From Massilia violaceinigra (lineage in GTDB: Bacteria; Pseudomonadota; Gammaproteobacteria; Burkholderiales; Burkholderiaceae_D), in assembly GCF_002752675.1 (NCBI RefSeq), contig NZ_CP024608.1, positions 806,001 to 870,000 on the forward strand: a DNA stretch of 64,000 bases, read 5' to 3'. Of this stretch, positions 42,184 through 50,387 are shown in pieces (the first letter of the stretch is position 1; every line of letters starts with the position of its first letter). The translations under genes were made by a program, and so were the position numbers. The notes beneath the pieces are model-generated. The model did no database searches and was not told where the DNA came from. It saw nothing but the letters and a program-made list of their open reading frames with translations.

Positions 42184-43950
42184 CTAGCGCAGTACCAGCA
42201 TGTCGGTGGAAAGGGTGCGGCCGCGGCGTGGCGCGTGGGTGCGCTCGTGGGCAATCGCCTCGGCCGGCAGGCCCGGGATCGATTCCTGGATATGGATGCG
42301 CGCGGTGGCGCCGCCCTCCAGCTCCAGCTTGATCGGCAGGCGCCGCTGGCCCATGCCGTGCAGGGTCAGCGTCCAGTCGCCGCGGCGTTGCGTCGCCAGC
42401 ACGCGCCCGCCAAGCCGCGCCGCCAGCACGCGCGCGCCTTTTACCCGCAGTTCGATGGTCGGCGCCGCGTTTTTCGAGGTTAGCGCAAACGCCACCCGGC
42501 GCCTGGCCGGCGTGTCCTCGTTTTTAAGCATCTCGATCTGCGGAAAGGCGATGCCGGTGCGCGGCGCCGCCGTGGTTGCGCGCGAGCCGGCGCCATCGAG
42601 CCAGTACGATTTCCAGGTGGTGGCGTCGGCCAGGTAGGTGATGCTGTCCGGTGGCGCTGTCGTCGGACTTGGGCGGGTGCATACGGCTGCCGCCAGCGGG
42701 ACCAGGAGCGCGATGGCTGGCATCGTGCCGGTGGCCAGGATGGCGGCCCGCGCATGGCGCGACAGGGCGGCCGTCAGCGGCAGGTGCAGCGCACCGGCAG
42801 CCAGCAGCACCCCGATCAGCGGCCATGCCAGCAGGTGGGCGGCGCCGGGCTTTGCCGCGCTCAGGACGATCAGCGCTACCAGCAGGCCCGCCATGGCGGC
42901 GCTCAGCGCCAGTGGACCGGTGCGTTTCGCGCCGTACCGCAGCGTGGCCCAGCACACCAGAAGGCATAGCGCGCAGGCGACGCGCGTGATGTGCCAGACG
43001 ATGCGTTCCGGGTAGTGCAGCGCGCCGGCCAGCGGCACGGTGAAGTACACGCGGTCCGGCGCGGTGATGGTTTCGAGACGATGTGCGCCGAATGTGCGCG
43101 CCAGCGACACGATGGAGTCGCCGCTGTGCTGCATGGCGGCGCTGCCTGCCGTAGCGGCGAAGCGCATGCCGGCCAGGCCGAGCGTGCGCAGTGGTGACTG
43201 GTCGGCCTCCCCGGCCGAGGCGTGCGAGGAGCCGGCCGGCGCCGCGTCCAGGCGCGCCCATGCCGCCACGGTGCGGCCGTTGCCGCCGTGGGTATCGAGC
43301 AGCGTCAATGGACCGTGTCCTTGTACTCCCTCGAAACGCAGCACCAGCCCGATTTTGCGGGCCCACGGATGCTGCTCGACAAAGGCGCGCGCGCCCAGCG
43401 AGCCAGCGTGCTCGCCATCGGCAATGAGCACGATCAGGTCATTGACCAGGGGCGCACCCTGGCGCAGGGCGCGTAGCGATTCGAGCAGGGCGGCCACCGC
43501 GCCGGCGGCGTCGGGCGCATCGGGCACGCTGTCATAGTGCGAGGCCAGCATCAGCGGATGCCCGCGCACCGGTGCACTGCCACGGATGCGCAGCACGATG
43601 TTGTGCACCACCGCGACCGTGAGACGGGCATGGCCGGCGTCATCGCGTCGGCTGCTGCTGACCGTCGCCGTCTGTACCTGCGGGTCGAGGCCGAGCGCGC
43701 GCAGCTTTTCCAGCAGATAGTCGCGTGCGCGCACATTGGCGTCGCTGGCGATAGGGCGCGGCGTCTGTGCCAAAAAACTGGCATGTACCAGTGCGCGGGT
43801 GGCCGAAAACGCCGCCGGACCGGCATCGGGCGGTGCCGCCGGCAGCGGGGCGGGCCGCAGCGCGAGCCAGGCCAGCGCCGCCGCCATCAGCAGCGCTGCG
43901 GCCAGTCCTGCGGCGCCGGCTGGAATGGCGGCGAGTCTGTTCATGTGCAT
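42184..43950 (-). CDS. Membrane-bound M28-like peptidase with altered metal motif
   Basis: 588 residues. N-terminal signal anchor (AAGLAAALLMAAALAWLALRP), an M28-like domain (about 50-330) with MLASHYDSVPDAPDAAGAVA and LIVLIADGEHAGSLGARAFV, then about six membrane helices (CALCLLVCWATLRYGAK, LALSAAMAGLLVALIVLSAA, LAWPLIGVLLAAGAL) and a C-terminal extracytoplasmic beta domain. The layout is like ERMP1/Pfs1-type membrane M28 proteins. In the family motif (D/E)GEEAG the second Glu, a zinc ligand, is His here (DGEHAG), so metal binding may differ or activity be lost. Probably faces the periplasm. Confidence 0.82.
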   Translation of the reverse strand: MHMNRLAAIPAGAAGLAAALLMAAALAWLALRPAPLPAAPPDAGPAAFSATRALVHASFLAQTPRPIASDANVRARDYLLEKLRALGLDPQVQTATVSSSRRDDAGHARLTVAVVHNIVLRIRGSAPVRGHPLMLASHYDSVPDAPDAAGAVAALLESLRALRQGAPLVNDLIVLIADGEHAGSLGARAFVEQHPWARKIGLVLRFEGVQGHGPLTLLDTHGGNGRTVAAWARLDAAPAGSSHASAGEADQSPLRTLGLAGMRFAATAGSAAMQHSGDSIVSLARTFGAHRLETITAPDRVYFTVPLAGALHYPERIVWHITRVACALCLLVCWATLRYGAKRTGPLALSAAMAGLLVALIVLSAAKPGAAHLLAWPLIGVLLAAGALHLPLTAALSRHARAAILATGTMPAIALLVPLAAAVCTRPSPTTAPPDSITYLADATTWKSYWLDGAGSRATTAAPRTGIAFPQIEMLKNEDTPARRRVAFALTSKNAAPTIELRVKGARVLAARLGGRVLATQRRGDWTLTLHGMGQRRLPIKLELEGGATARIHIQESIPGLPAEAIAHERTHAPRRGRTLSTDMLVLR

Positions 43951-43987
43951 GGCAGGCAGGGGCAGTTCAAACCCCTTGCCGCTTCGC

Positions 43988-44653
43988 TCAGTCGAGCGTC
44001 CAGACGTAGGCGATCTGCGCCCATGCCGGCTCGGCGACGCCGTTCGTCGTGGCCGGCTTGAACCTGCACATGCTCAGGGCGGCGACGGCGGCCTTGTCGA
44101 GGTCACGCGATCCGCTCGATTTATCGATGCGGGCATCGGTCACCTTGCCGTCCACGCCGACCAGCAGCGCGAGACTGACGGTACCGGTGTCGCCATTGCG
44201 GGCGGCGCGCGCCGGGTAATCCGGCTTGACGCAAGCGGAAGCGTCGGCCAGTACGGCGGATCGGGTCTGTTTGGCCGGCTGCACCCCGGCTGGCGGAATG
44301 ACCTGTTCGACCTTGGGTCCCGTTTCGATCGGTGCTGGCGGCGGCACCTTGTCGATGACGGTGCCGGAGATGGCCACGTTCGGCGGCGGAGGCGGGATAT
44401 CGACAAATGGCTTGGGAATCAGCATCGGCGGCACGACCTGTTCCGTCTTGAACGGCTCCGGTTCCGGCGGCGGATCAAGCGGTTTTTCGATCACCGGCGT
44501 TACCTCGATCGGCCCCGCTTCGGTGACGCTGAGCGCCGGAACCCGGTTCATATTGTGGATGAGCGCCGCGCCAACGAGGACGTGCAGCGCGGTAACGATG
44601 GCTATTTTGGTGAATTTGTTGCCGCTGCCAATGTGCTGTTGAGAGAAATGCAT
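43988..44653 (-). CDS. tonB: TonB energy-transducing protein
   Basis: 221 residues: one N-terminal membrane helix (FTKIAIVTALHVLVGAALIH), a proline-rich periplasmic spacer (EKPLDPPPEPEP, DIPPPPPNV, VPPPAPIETGP) and a C-terminal TonB domain (CVKPDYPARAARNGDTGTVS, then MCRFKPATTNGVAEPAWAQI). It couples the inner-membrane proton force to outer-membrane receptors such as that at 37654. exbB/exbD are not next to it. The start ATG at 44653 is preceded by a 311-bp divergent interval. Confidence 0.92.
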   Translation of the reverse strand: MHFSQQHIGSGNKFTKIAIVTALHVLVGAALIHNMNRVPALSVTEAGPIEVTPVIEKPLDPPPEPEPFKTEQVVPPMLIPKPFVDIPPPPPNVAISGTVIDKVPPPAPIETGPKVEQVIPPAGVQPAKQTRSAVLADASACVKPDYPARAARNGDTGTVSLALLVGVDGKVTDARIDKSSGSRDLDKAAVAALSMCRFKPATTNGVAEPAWAQIAYVWTLD

Positions 44654-44964
44654 GGTGTGCTCCGTATTGTTGTGTTCACGAAATGGCTCGCATGGTGGAA
44701 GTCCGCACCGCTATTTCCAGTCCATGGATCAAATATATGCTATGTCCTAGCAATTGAAAAGGGTTTTTGTAGTAATTCTATTGCCGTGGCTGCTTCCATT
44801 CGGGTGAGCCGGCTGGCAAATCTTGCCCGGCGGGGCGCGGCTCGCGTCAGGGGCGGATGTGTGAAATAATCTGGTAGGCGCGGCGTTCCTGCCGTCTGGT
44901 CGCACATATTGATGCGATTCAATGGCAAGGCGGGGTAAGCCAACGCAGCCTTTACCCGTGGAGA
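44654..44964. other. Intergenic region between tonB (-) and the two-component operon (+)
   Basis: 311 bp with no convincing gene. AT-rich stretch 44730-44785; TTGAAA at 44754-44759 could be a -35 for the rightward operon, and TATATT (minus strand, about 44733-44738) a -10 for tonB. Both are weak. Confidence 0.3.
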
Positions 44965-45621
44965 ATGAAAGTGCAGACTGAGCAAAAATCGATTCGGGTC
45001 TTGCTGGCGGACGACCATCCCATTGTGATGACCGGTTTCGCCATGTCGCTGGCCGGTGTCGGCATGGATGTGGTGGGACAGGCCAAGACGCCCGATGAAG
45101 CCGAAGAGATGTACGCCGCCCTCGATCCGGACGTGCTGGTGCTCGATATCCGCTTCGGCACCGAGCTGACGGGGCTGGACGCGGCCAAGAGCATCCTGGA
45201 GAAGTTTCCGGCTGCGCGCATCGTGTTCCTGAGCCAGTTCGACCAGGATAGCCTGATCAAGGAAACCTACCGCCTGGGGGCGCGCGCCTTCGTCACCAAG
45301 GATTGCGACCCGGCCGACCTGGCCACCGCGGTGCGCCATGCGCATGAGGGCAAGCTGTATTTCCTGCCGCAGATCGCCGAGCGCCTGGCCAATCTGTCGG
45401 TGCGCGGCGATGCGTCGCCGCAGTCGCAGCTCGACCAGCGCGGGCTGGAGATCTTCAAGCTGATGGCCGAAGGGCTGACCAATGCCGAAATCGCCGAAAA
45501 GCTCAATCTGTCGACCAAGACGATCAGCAATATCAGCCAGTCGGTCAAGGAAAAGCTGGGCGTGCACCGGCAGGCATATATCACCAAGCTGGCCGTCAAG
45601 TACGGCTTGATCGAGCCGTAG
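44965..45621 (+). CDS. NarL/FixJ-family response regulator
   Basis: 218 residues: receiver domain with acidic pair ADDHP, phosphoacceptor Asp61 in VLVLDIRFG, Ser in VFLSQFD and Lys in AFVTKD, then a LuxR-type HTH with GLEIFKLMAEGLTNAEIAEK and LNLSTKTISNISQSVKEKLG. Partner kinase is encoded two genes downstream (46619). The stop TAG sits 12 nt before the start of the periplasmic protein gene, so the three genes form one operon. Confidence 0.93.
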   Translation: MKVQTEQKSIRVLLADDHPIVMTGFAMSLAGVGMDVVGQAKTPDEAEEMYAALDPDVLVLDIRFGTELTGLDAAKSILEKFPAARIVFLSQFDQDSLIKETYRLGARAFVTKDCDPADLATAVRHAHEGKLYFLPQIAERLANLSVRGDASPQSQLDQRGLEIFKLMAEGLTNAEIAEKLNLSTKTISNISQSVKEKLGVHRQAYITKLAVKYGLIEP

Positions 45622-45632
45622 TGGGAGGTCGC

Positions 45633-46622
45633 GTGTTCGCAGGCTTGAGGAGATGGGTCGCGAATGCGCGCTGTCGCCCAACCGTCTTCCGCCGTCGCGG
45701 GGACGACGGTGGCAGGGTTGTACTTTCGGCGATCGCCCTTGCCATCGGCCTCACCCTGTCCGGCACCGCCGGCGCGGCCGGTGTCGTCAGCCCGGCCAGC
45801 TCCGGCAATCCCACCGGCTTTCGCTTCGAGATCGTCACCGCCGACGATTCCGGCGTCACCCGCCGCATCGCCGACGATTTGTACAAGCAGCTGGTCCCCA
45901 TCTTCGGCGGCTTTCGCACCGAACTGGCCCAGCACCGGCGCATGGTGTACGTGGCCATCGGCCCGGTCGCGCTGCGCAACGTGGCCGCGCGCAAGTGCGA
46001 CTGCGTCGTCATCGCCGCCTTCACGTCCAGCCAGGTCTGGCGCTCGGTCACCGAAGAGCTGCAGCCCGCGCGCGTGCTCTCCATGACGGCCATCTACGCC
46101 GAGCCGGCGCCGGTCGACCAGCTGCGCCTGATCGAACTGCTCTACAAGCGCCCCGTGCGCGTGGCCGCCATCGTCAGCAGTAACACCGGCTTTCTCAAAC
46201 CGACGCTGCAAGGCATCGCTGAAATCGAACATTACGACCCCAGTGAGGATATCAACGTGGTCCTGAACCGCATCGGCAAAACCGAGGTCCTGCTGGCCAT
46301 GCCCGACCGCAGCGTCTACAACACCGAGAACGTGCGCAACATCCTGCTCTCGACCTACCGCCACAACCAGGCGGTGATCGGCTTTTCGGCCGACATGGTC
46401 ATGGCTGGCGCACTGGCCACCACCTATTCCACCATCGAGCAGATCAACGCCCAGGTGGCCGACGTGGCAAACGAATTCGTGGTCACGGGCGAACTGGCGC
46501 CGCCCCAGTTCCCGCGCTACTTCAGCACCGTCATCAACGAAGGCGTGGCGCGCTCGCTCGACGTGGCGGTCGACGACGCCGCCCGCAATTTCACGCGCCG
46601 TCCACCGGTGAGGCGCCAATGA
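45633..46622 (+). CDS. Periplasmic substrate-binding-like protein of a sensory operon
   Basis: 329 residues. After an Arg-rich start comes a signal segment (VVLSAIALAIGLTLSGTAGA), then a two-lobed periplasmic-binding-like fold: FRFEIVTADDSGVTRRIADD, YVAIGPVALRNVAARKCDC, RPVRVAAIVSSNTGFLKPTL and NQAVIGFSADMVMAGALATT. This fits the ABC_sub_bind (PF04392/TrpX-like) group without any permease or ATPase next to it. It lies between a response regulator and a histidine kinase and overlaps the kinase by 4 nt, so it probably senses a ligand for them. I start at GTG 45633, with GGGAGG 4 nt upstream; GTG 45621 is also in frame. Confidence 0.75.
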   Translation: MFAGLRRWVANARCRPTVFRRRGDDGGRVVLSAIALAIGLTLSGTAGAAGVVSPASSGNPTGFRFEIVTADDSGVTRRIADDLYKQLVPIFGGFRTELAQHRRMVYVAIGPVALRNVAARKCDCVVIAAFTSSQVWRSVTEELQPARVLSMTAIYAEPAPVDQLRLIELLYKRPVRVAAIVSSNTGFLKPTLQGIAEIEHYDPSEDINVVLNRIGKTEVLLAMPDRSVYNTENVRNILLSTYRHNQAVIGFSADMVMAGALATTYSTIEQINAQVADVANEFVVTGELAPPQFPRYFSTVINEGVARSLDVAVDDAARNFTRRPPVRRQ

Positions 46623-48112
46623 ATCTGCGATTCTGGCAAAGCTGGAGCATCGGAACGCGCATGGCCTTCATCACCATGCTGCCGGTGGTGTTCCTGTTCT
46701 CGTCGTTTGTGGGCTACTCCTGGTACTCGCACCGCGCCCAGGTGGCGCTCGAACTCGAAGAGCGTGGCCGCATCCTGGCCAAGGCGCTGGCCGAAACGAG
46801 CGAATACAACGTCATCTCGGGCAACCTGTCCGACCTGCGCCTGACTATCAATGGCCTGGTCCAGTCGGACAAGAGCATCCACCGCATCGAAGTGGTCGAC
46901 GCCAACCAGAAAGGCGCCATCAGCGTCGTTTCGCAGAACTCCGCCATCGGCGAGGACCGTTTTTACGAGGCGCCGATCAAGAAGCAGATGATTTGGATTA
47001 ACCTGTTCTCGGACAACGGCGTGCCGCACGTCTCCGGTTCGAGCGATACCAAGCCGACCACCGTGCCGACCGAAGTGGTGGGCTACGTCAGGGTGACGAT
47101 GTCGCCGACGAACATGCTGCACAAGCAGGCGCGCCGCTTCCAGGTCGAGCTGGCGATGGCGGCGCTGGCGCTGGTGGTCAGCGGCGCGCTGGCCTACGTG
47201 CTGGCGCGCAGCCTGACCATTCCGCTCAAGTCCTCGATCGGCGCGCTGCGCGAGATCCGCGGCGGGAACTACCAGGTGGCGCTGCCTGTTACCACCGGCG
47301 GCGAGGTGGGCGAGCTGCAGGAATCGATCACCGAAATGTCGGTGGCGCTGGGCCGCTCGCGCCAGGACCTGGAAAACAAGGTCGCCGAACGCACCAAGGA
47401 CCTGGTCGAATCGCGCAACGAAGCGCTCAAGGCCGACGCCGACAAGCGCAAGCTGATTCAAAAGGTGAACTCGATCGTCGAAGATGAGCGCAAGAGCATC
47501 GCCATCGAGATTCATGATGAACTCAATGCCTCGCTGATCGCCGCGCGCCTGGAGTCGCAAAGTATCCTGCACCTGGCCGGGAAGGTGGAGCAGGGCCCGA
47601 TGATCGACGAGATCAAGCAGAAGTCGCAAGCGATCACCAAGCTCACGCTCGACCTGTACGCCAGCGGACGGCGCCTGGTGCGGCGCCTGCGTCCCGAGGT
47701 GCTCGACATGCTCGGCCTGCACGGCGCGGTGGAAGAGATGATCCGCCACTACGACGCCAGCCATCCCGAATGCCACTTCCAGTTTCACTCCGACGGCGAT
47801 TTTTCGGGCCTGGAGAGCGAACTGGCCATTTCCGCCTACCGCATCGTGCAGGAAGCGCTGTCGAATGTGCTCAAGCACGCTGGCGCCACGCATGCGCAGG
47901 TGGCGATGACCTTGTCCGAGCAGGACGACACGCTACATATCGAAATCGCCGACGATGGCGCCGGCTTCAGCACCGCCAGCGCGTCATCCGGCATCGGCAT
48001 CATCGGCATGCGCGAACGCGTGTACGCGCTGGGCGGCACCATCGACTTCAGTTCCGAGCCTGACAAAGGCACCGTGATCGGCATCGCCCTGCCGATCGCA
48101 CAAATCGCCTGA
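46619..48112 (+). CDS. Sensor histidine kinase (NarX/UhpB, HisKA_3 type)
   Basis: 497 residues: TM1 (FITMLPVVFLFSSFVGYSWY), a periplasmic sensor of about 130 residues, TM2 (LAMAALALVVSGALAYVLA), HAMP domain (SLTIPLKSSIGALREIRGGN), coiled coil, HisKA_3 with His299 in IAIEIHDELNASLIA, and an HATPase with N-box EALSNVLKHAGA, ADDGAGF and GIIGMRERV. It matches the NarL-type response regulator at 44965. It overlaps the binding-protein gene by ATGA, suggesting a ligand-bound protein signals to its periplasmic domain. Confidence 0.93.
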   Translation: MNLRFWQSWSIGTRMAFITMLPVVFLFSSFVGYSWYSHRAQVALELEERGRILAKALAETSEYNVISGNLSDLRLTINGLVQSDKSIHRIEVVDANQKGAISVVSQNSAIGEDRFYEAPIKKQMIWINLFSDNGVPHVSGSSDTKPTTVPTEVVGYVRVTMSPTNMLHKQARRFQVELAMAALALVVSGALAYVLARSLTIPLKSSIGALREIRGGNYQVALPVTTGGEVGELQESITEMSVALGRSRQDLENKVAERTKDLVESRNEALKADADKRKLIQKVNSIVEDERKSIAIEIHDELNASLIAARLESQSILHLAGKVEQGPMIDEIKQKSQAITKLTLDLYASGRRLVRRLRPEVLDMLGLHGAVEEMIRHYDASHPECHFQFHSDGDFSGLESELAISAYRIVQEALSNVLKHAGATHAQVAMTLSEQDDTLHIEIADDGAGFSTASASSGIGIIGMRERVYALGGTIDFSSEPDKGTVIGIALPIAQIA

Positions 48113-48166
48113 CTGCTGTGCCATATCAGCAGCGCACCGTTCCAACCTTTCATCGCACAACACATA

Positions 48167-49855
48167 ATGTCGAACGAATTGAAAACACCCTACGAACAGG
48201 GTAACAAGAATCAGACCACGACCTGGGCTGACTGCATCGCATGGTACGAAGAGCTGGCGCGCCGCTATCCCGGCGTGCTTCACTTCAGCGTCGTCGGCAC
48301 CTCCGATTGCGGCCTGCCGATCCACGCCGGCGTGGTGAGCGCCGACGGCGTGTTCGACCGCCAGCGCCTGAAAGACGAAGGGCGCCCGGTTTTCTTCAAC
48401 AATAACGGCATTCATCCGGGCGAGCCGGAAGGCGTGGACGCCTGCATGGCGCTGGTGCGCGACTTCTGCACCGGGCCGGCGCGCCTGGCCGCGCTGGGCA
48501 AGACCGTATTCCTGTTCGTCCCGCTGTACAACGTCGACGGCAGCATCAACCGCGCCGATACCTCGCGCGTGAACCAGGACGGCCCCGAGCAGTTCGGCTT
48601 TCGCGGCAACAGCCGCCACCTCGACCTGAACCGCGACTTCGTCAAGTGCGACAGCCTTACCGCGCTGGTGTTCAACAAGCTGTTCACCGCCTGGGACCCG
48701 GACGTGATGGTCGACACCCACACCTCCAACGGCGCCGATTACCCGTACACGATGACCCTGATTCACACCCAGACCGACAAGCTTGGCGGCGCGCTCGGTG
48801 AATTTTTGCAGGACACCATGCTGCCGCATATGTTCGGCGAGATGGCGCGGCGCGGCTGGCCGACCTGCCCGTATGTCAATCCGGTCAAGGACAGCCCGGA
48901 CCACGGCATTGCCGAATTTTTGGAAACGCCGCGCTTTTCGACCGGCTTCGCGGCGCTGCACCACACCATCGGTTTCATGCCCGAGACGCACATGCTCAAG
49001 CCCTTCGCCGACCGCTACGACTCGATGCGCGCGCTGGTCGAAACGGCGCTCGACTTCACGGTCGCGCAGGCGGCCACCATCCAGGCACTGCGCCGCGCCG
49101 CGCGCGACGAAGGAAAAGCGCGCCGCGAGTGGCCGGTGCACTGGTCCATGGATGCGGACAATCCGTCCACCTTCCTGTTCCGCGGCTATGCCGCCAAATA
49201 CACGCCCAGCGTGATCGGCAATTACACGCGCCTGTCGTACGACCGCAACGAGCCGTGGGAACGCGACATCGCCTACTTCAACAGCTTCCCGGCCGATATC
49301 GTGGTGGCGACGCCGCGCGCGTACGTGGTGCCGCAAGCCTGGCGCGAAGTCATCGAGCGGCTGCAGTGGAACGGCGTGGCGATGCGGCGCATCGAGGCCG
49401 ACCGCGTGGAACAGGTGCAGTGTTACCGCATTGTGTCGGTCGACTCGCGCGCGGACGCGTACGAAGGCCATATGTTCCATGACGACGTGCGGCTGGAAAA
49501 ATTCACCCAGGCCGTGACCCTGCGCGCGGGCGACTGGTGGATTTCGCTCGACCAGGACATGGCGCGCTACGCGATCGAAACGCTGGAGCCGCAGGGCCAT
49601 GACAGCTTCTTCCGCTGGGGCTTCTTCAACAGCGTGCTGGAGAAGAAGGAAGCGTATTCGGATTACGTGTTCGAGGACCATGCGCTGGAACTGCTGCGCG
49701 ACGAGCCGGCCTTGCAGGCGAAGTTCGAGGCCTGGAAGGCGGCCAATCCGGCCTTGTTGTCGGACCAGTGCGCGGTACTCGACTTCATCTTCGCCAATTG
49801 CGCGCGCTATGTGGAGCCGGAGTGGCGGCGCTATCCGGTGCTGTCGGTGATGTAA
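48167..49855 (+). CDS. M14-family zinc carboxypeptidase
   Basis: 562 residues with an N-terminal M14 catalytic domain: zinc motif HPGE (His83, Glu86 in GIHPGEPEG), substrate-binding R-H-L-D-L-N-R-D, third ligand His185 in VDTHTSNGAD, and glutamate in the ETPRFSTGFAAL / GFMPETHML region. No signal peptide is seen, so it is probably cytoplasmic. The C-terminal 200 residues form an accessory domain. Large M14 proteins of this type occur widely in Oxalobacteraceae and Xanthomonadaceae; the substrate is not known. It starts 54 nt after the kinase and may be an independent unit. Confidence 0.88.
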   Translation: MSNELKTPYEQGNKNQTTTWADCIAWYEELARRYPGVLHFSVVGTSDCGLPIHAGVVSADGVFDRQRLKDEGRPVFFNNNGIHPGEPEGVDACMALVRDFCTGPARLAALGKTVFLFVPLYNVDGSINRADTSRVNQDGPEQFGFRGNSRHLDLNRDFVKCDSLTALVFNKLFTAWDPDVMVDTHTSNGADYPYTMTLIHTQTDKLGGALGEFLQDTMLPHMFGEMARRGWPTCPYVNPVKDSPDHGIAEFLETPRFSTGFAALHHTIGFMPETHMLKPFADRYDSMRALVETALDFTVAQAATIQALRRAARDEGKARREWPVHWSMDADNPSTFLFRGYAAKYTPSVIGNYTRLSYDRNEPWERDIAYFNSFPADIVVATPRAYVVPQAWREVIERLQWNGVAMRRIEADRVEQVQCYRIVSVDSRADAYEGHMFHDDVRLEKFTQAVTLRAGDWWISLDQDMARYAIETLEPQGHDSFFRWGFFNSVLEKKEAYSDYVFEDHALELLRDEPALQAKFEAWKAANPALLSDQCAVLDFIFANCARYVEPEWRRYPVLSVM

Positions 49856-49891
49856 GCATGGCGGCTATCCGGCGCTGACATGTTCAGCATA

Positions 49892-49926
49892 AAAAAACGG
49901 CACCAGTCTCGCGACGGTGCCGTTTT
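49892..49926. terminator. Bidirectional Rho-independent terminator
   Basis: AAAACGGCACC (49894-49904) pairs with GGTGCCGTTTT (49916-49926), with an A-run on the left and T-run on the right. Serves the M14 gene (+) and the small secreted-protein gene (-). Confidence 0.9.
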
Positions 49927-49945
49927 CACAGGTGCGGATAGTCGC

Positions 49946-50320
49946 TCAGCACACGATGCCGCCGATGCTCTTTCCGCTTTTCAGATCGAACCCGAAATTG
50001 CAGGAGTACACGCCCTGCTTGCTGCGGCTGCACCACAGGCGTTCCTGATCCTTCGTGCGCACGCGCGTGCCGGTGCCTTCGGTACACGCGTCCTTGACGT
50101 CCTTGCCCATGGCATCGAACATCTCGCGTGCGGCCTTGCCGTCGATGGAAAACATGATCTTGGTGTCGGCAGCGGTGGGATCGCCAGGGTCTCCGATGCC
50201 GCGCGAATAGGTGCGGTACGCGCCCTTCAATGTGGTGTAGCCGGAAGCGTCTTCCTGGCTGTTCGCTGGTGCCATGCTGGCGAGCGACAGGAGTACGCCG
50301 AGCAAAACGATGGTTTTCAT
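49946..50320 (-). CDS. Small secreted hypothetical protein with paired cysteines
   Basis: 124 residues: signal peptide (TIVLLGVLLSLASMAPANS), then a small domain with four cysteines (DACTEG, LWCSRS, YSCNFG and the C-terminal IVC), likely two disulfides. The tail GVYSCNFGFDLKSGKSIGGI resembles small periplasmic DUF proteins of betaproteobacteria. ATG 50320 has GGGAGAG upstream; the longer frame from 50383 lacks a signal. Function unknown. Separated by 67 nt from the DUF885 gene on the same strand. Confidence 0.75.
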   Translation of the reverse strand: MKTIVLLGVLLSLASMAPANSQEDASGYTTLKGAYRTYSRGIGDPGDPTAADTKIMFSIDGKAAREMFDAMGKDVKDACTEGTGTRVRTKDQERLWCSRSKQGVYSCNFGFDLKSGKSIGGIVC

Positions 50321-50387
50321 TGCGTCTCTCCCTGGTGTCGTCCCCGACAATGAACGGATTGGTTCATCGTCGGGGACATTCATCTTC

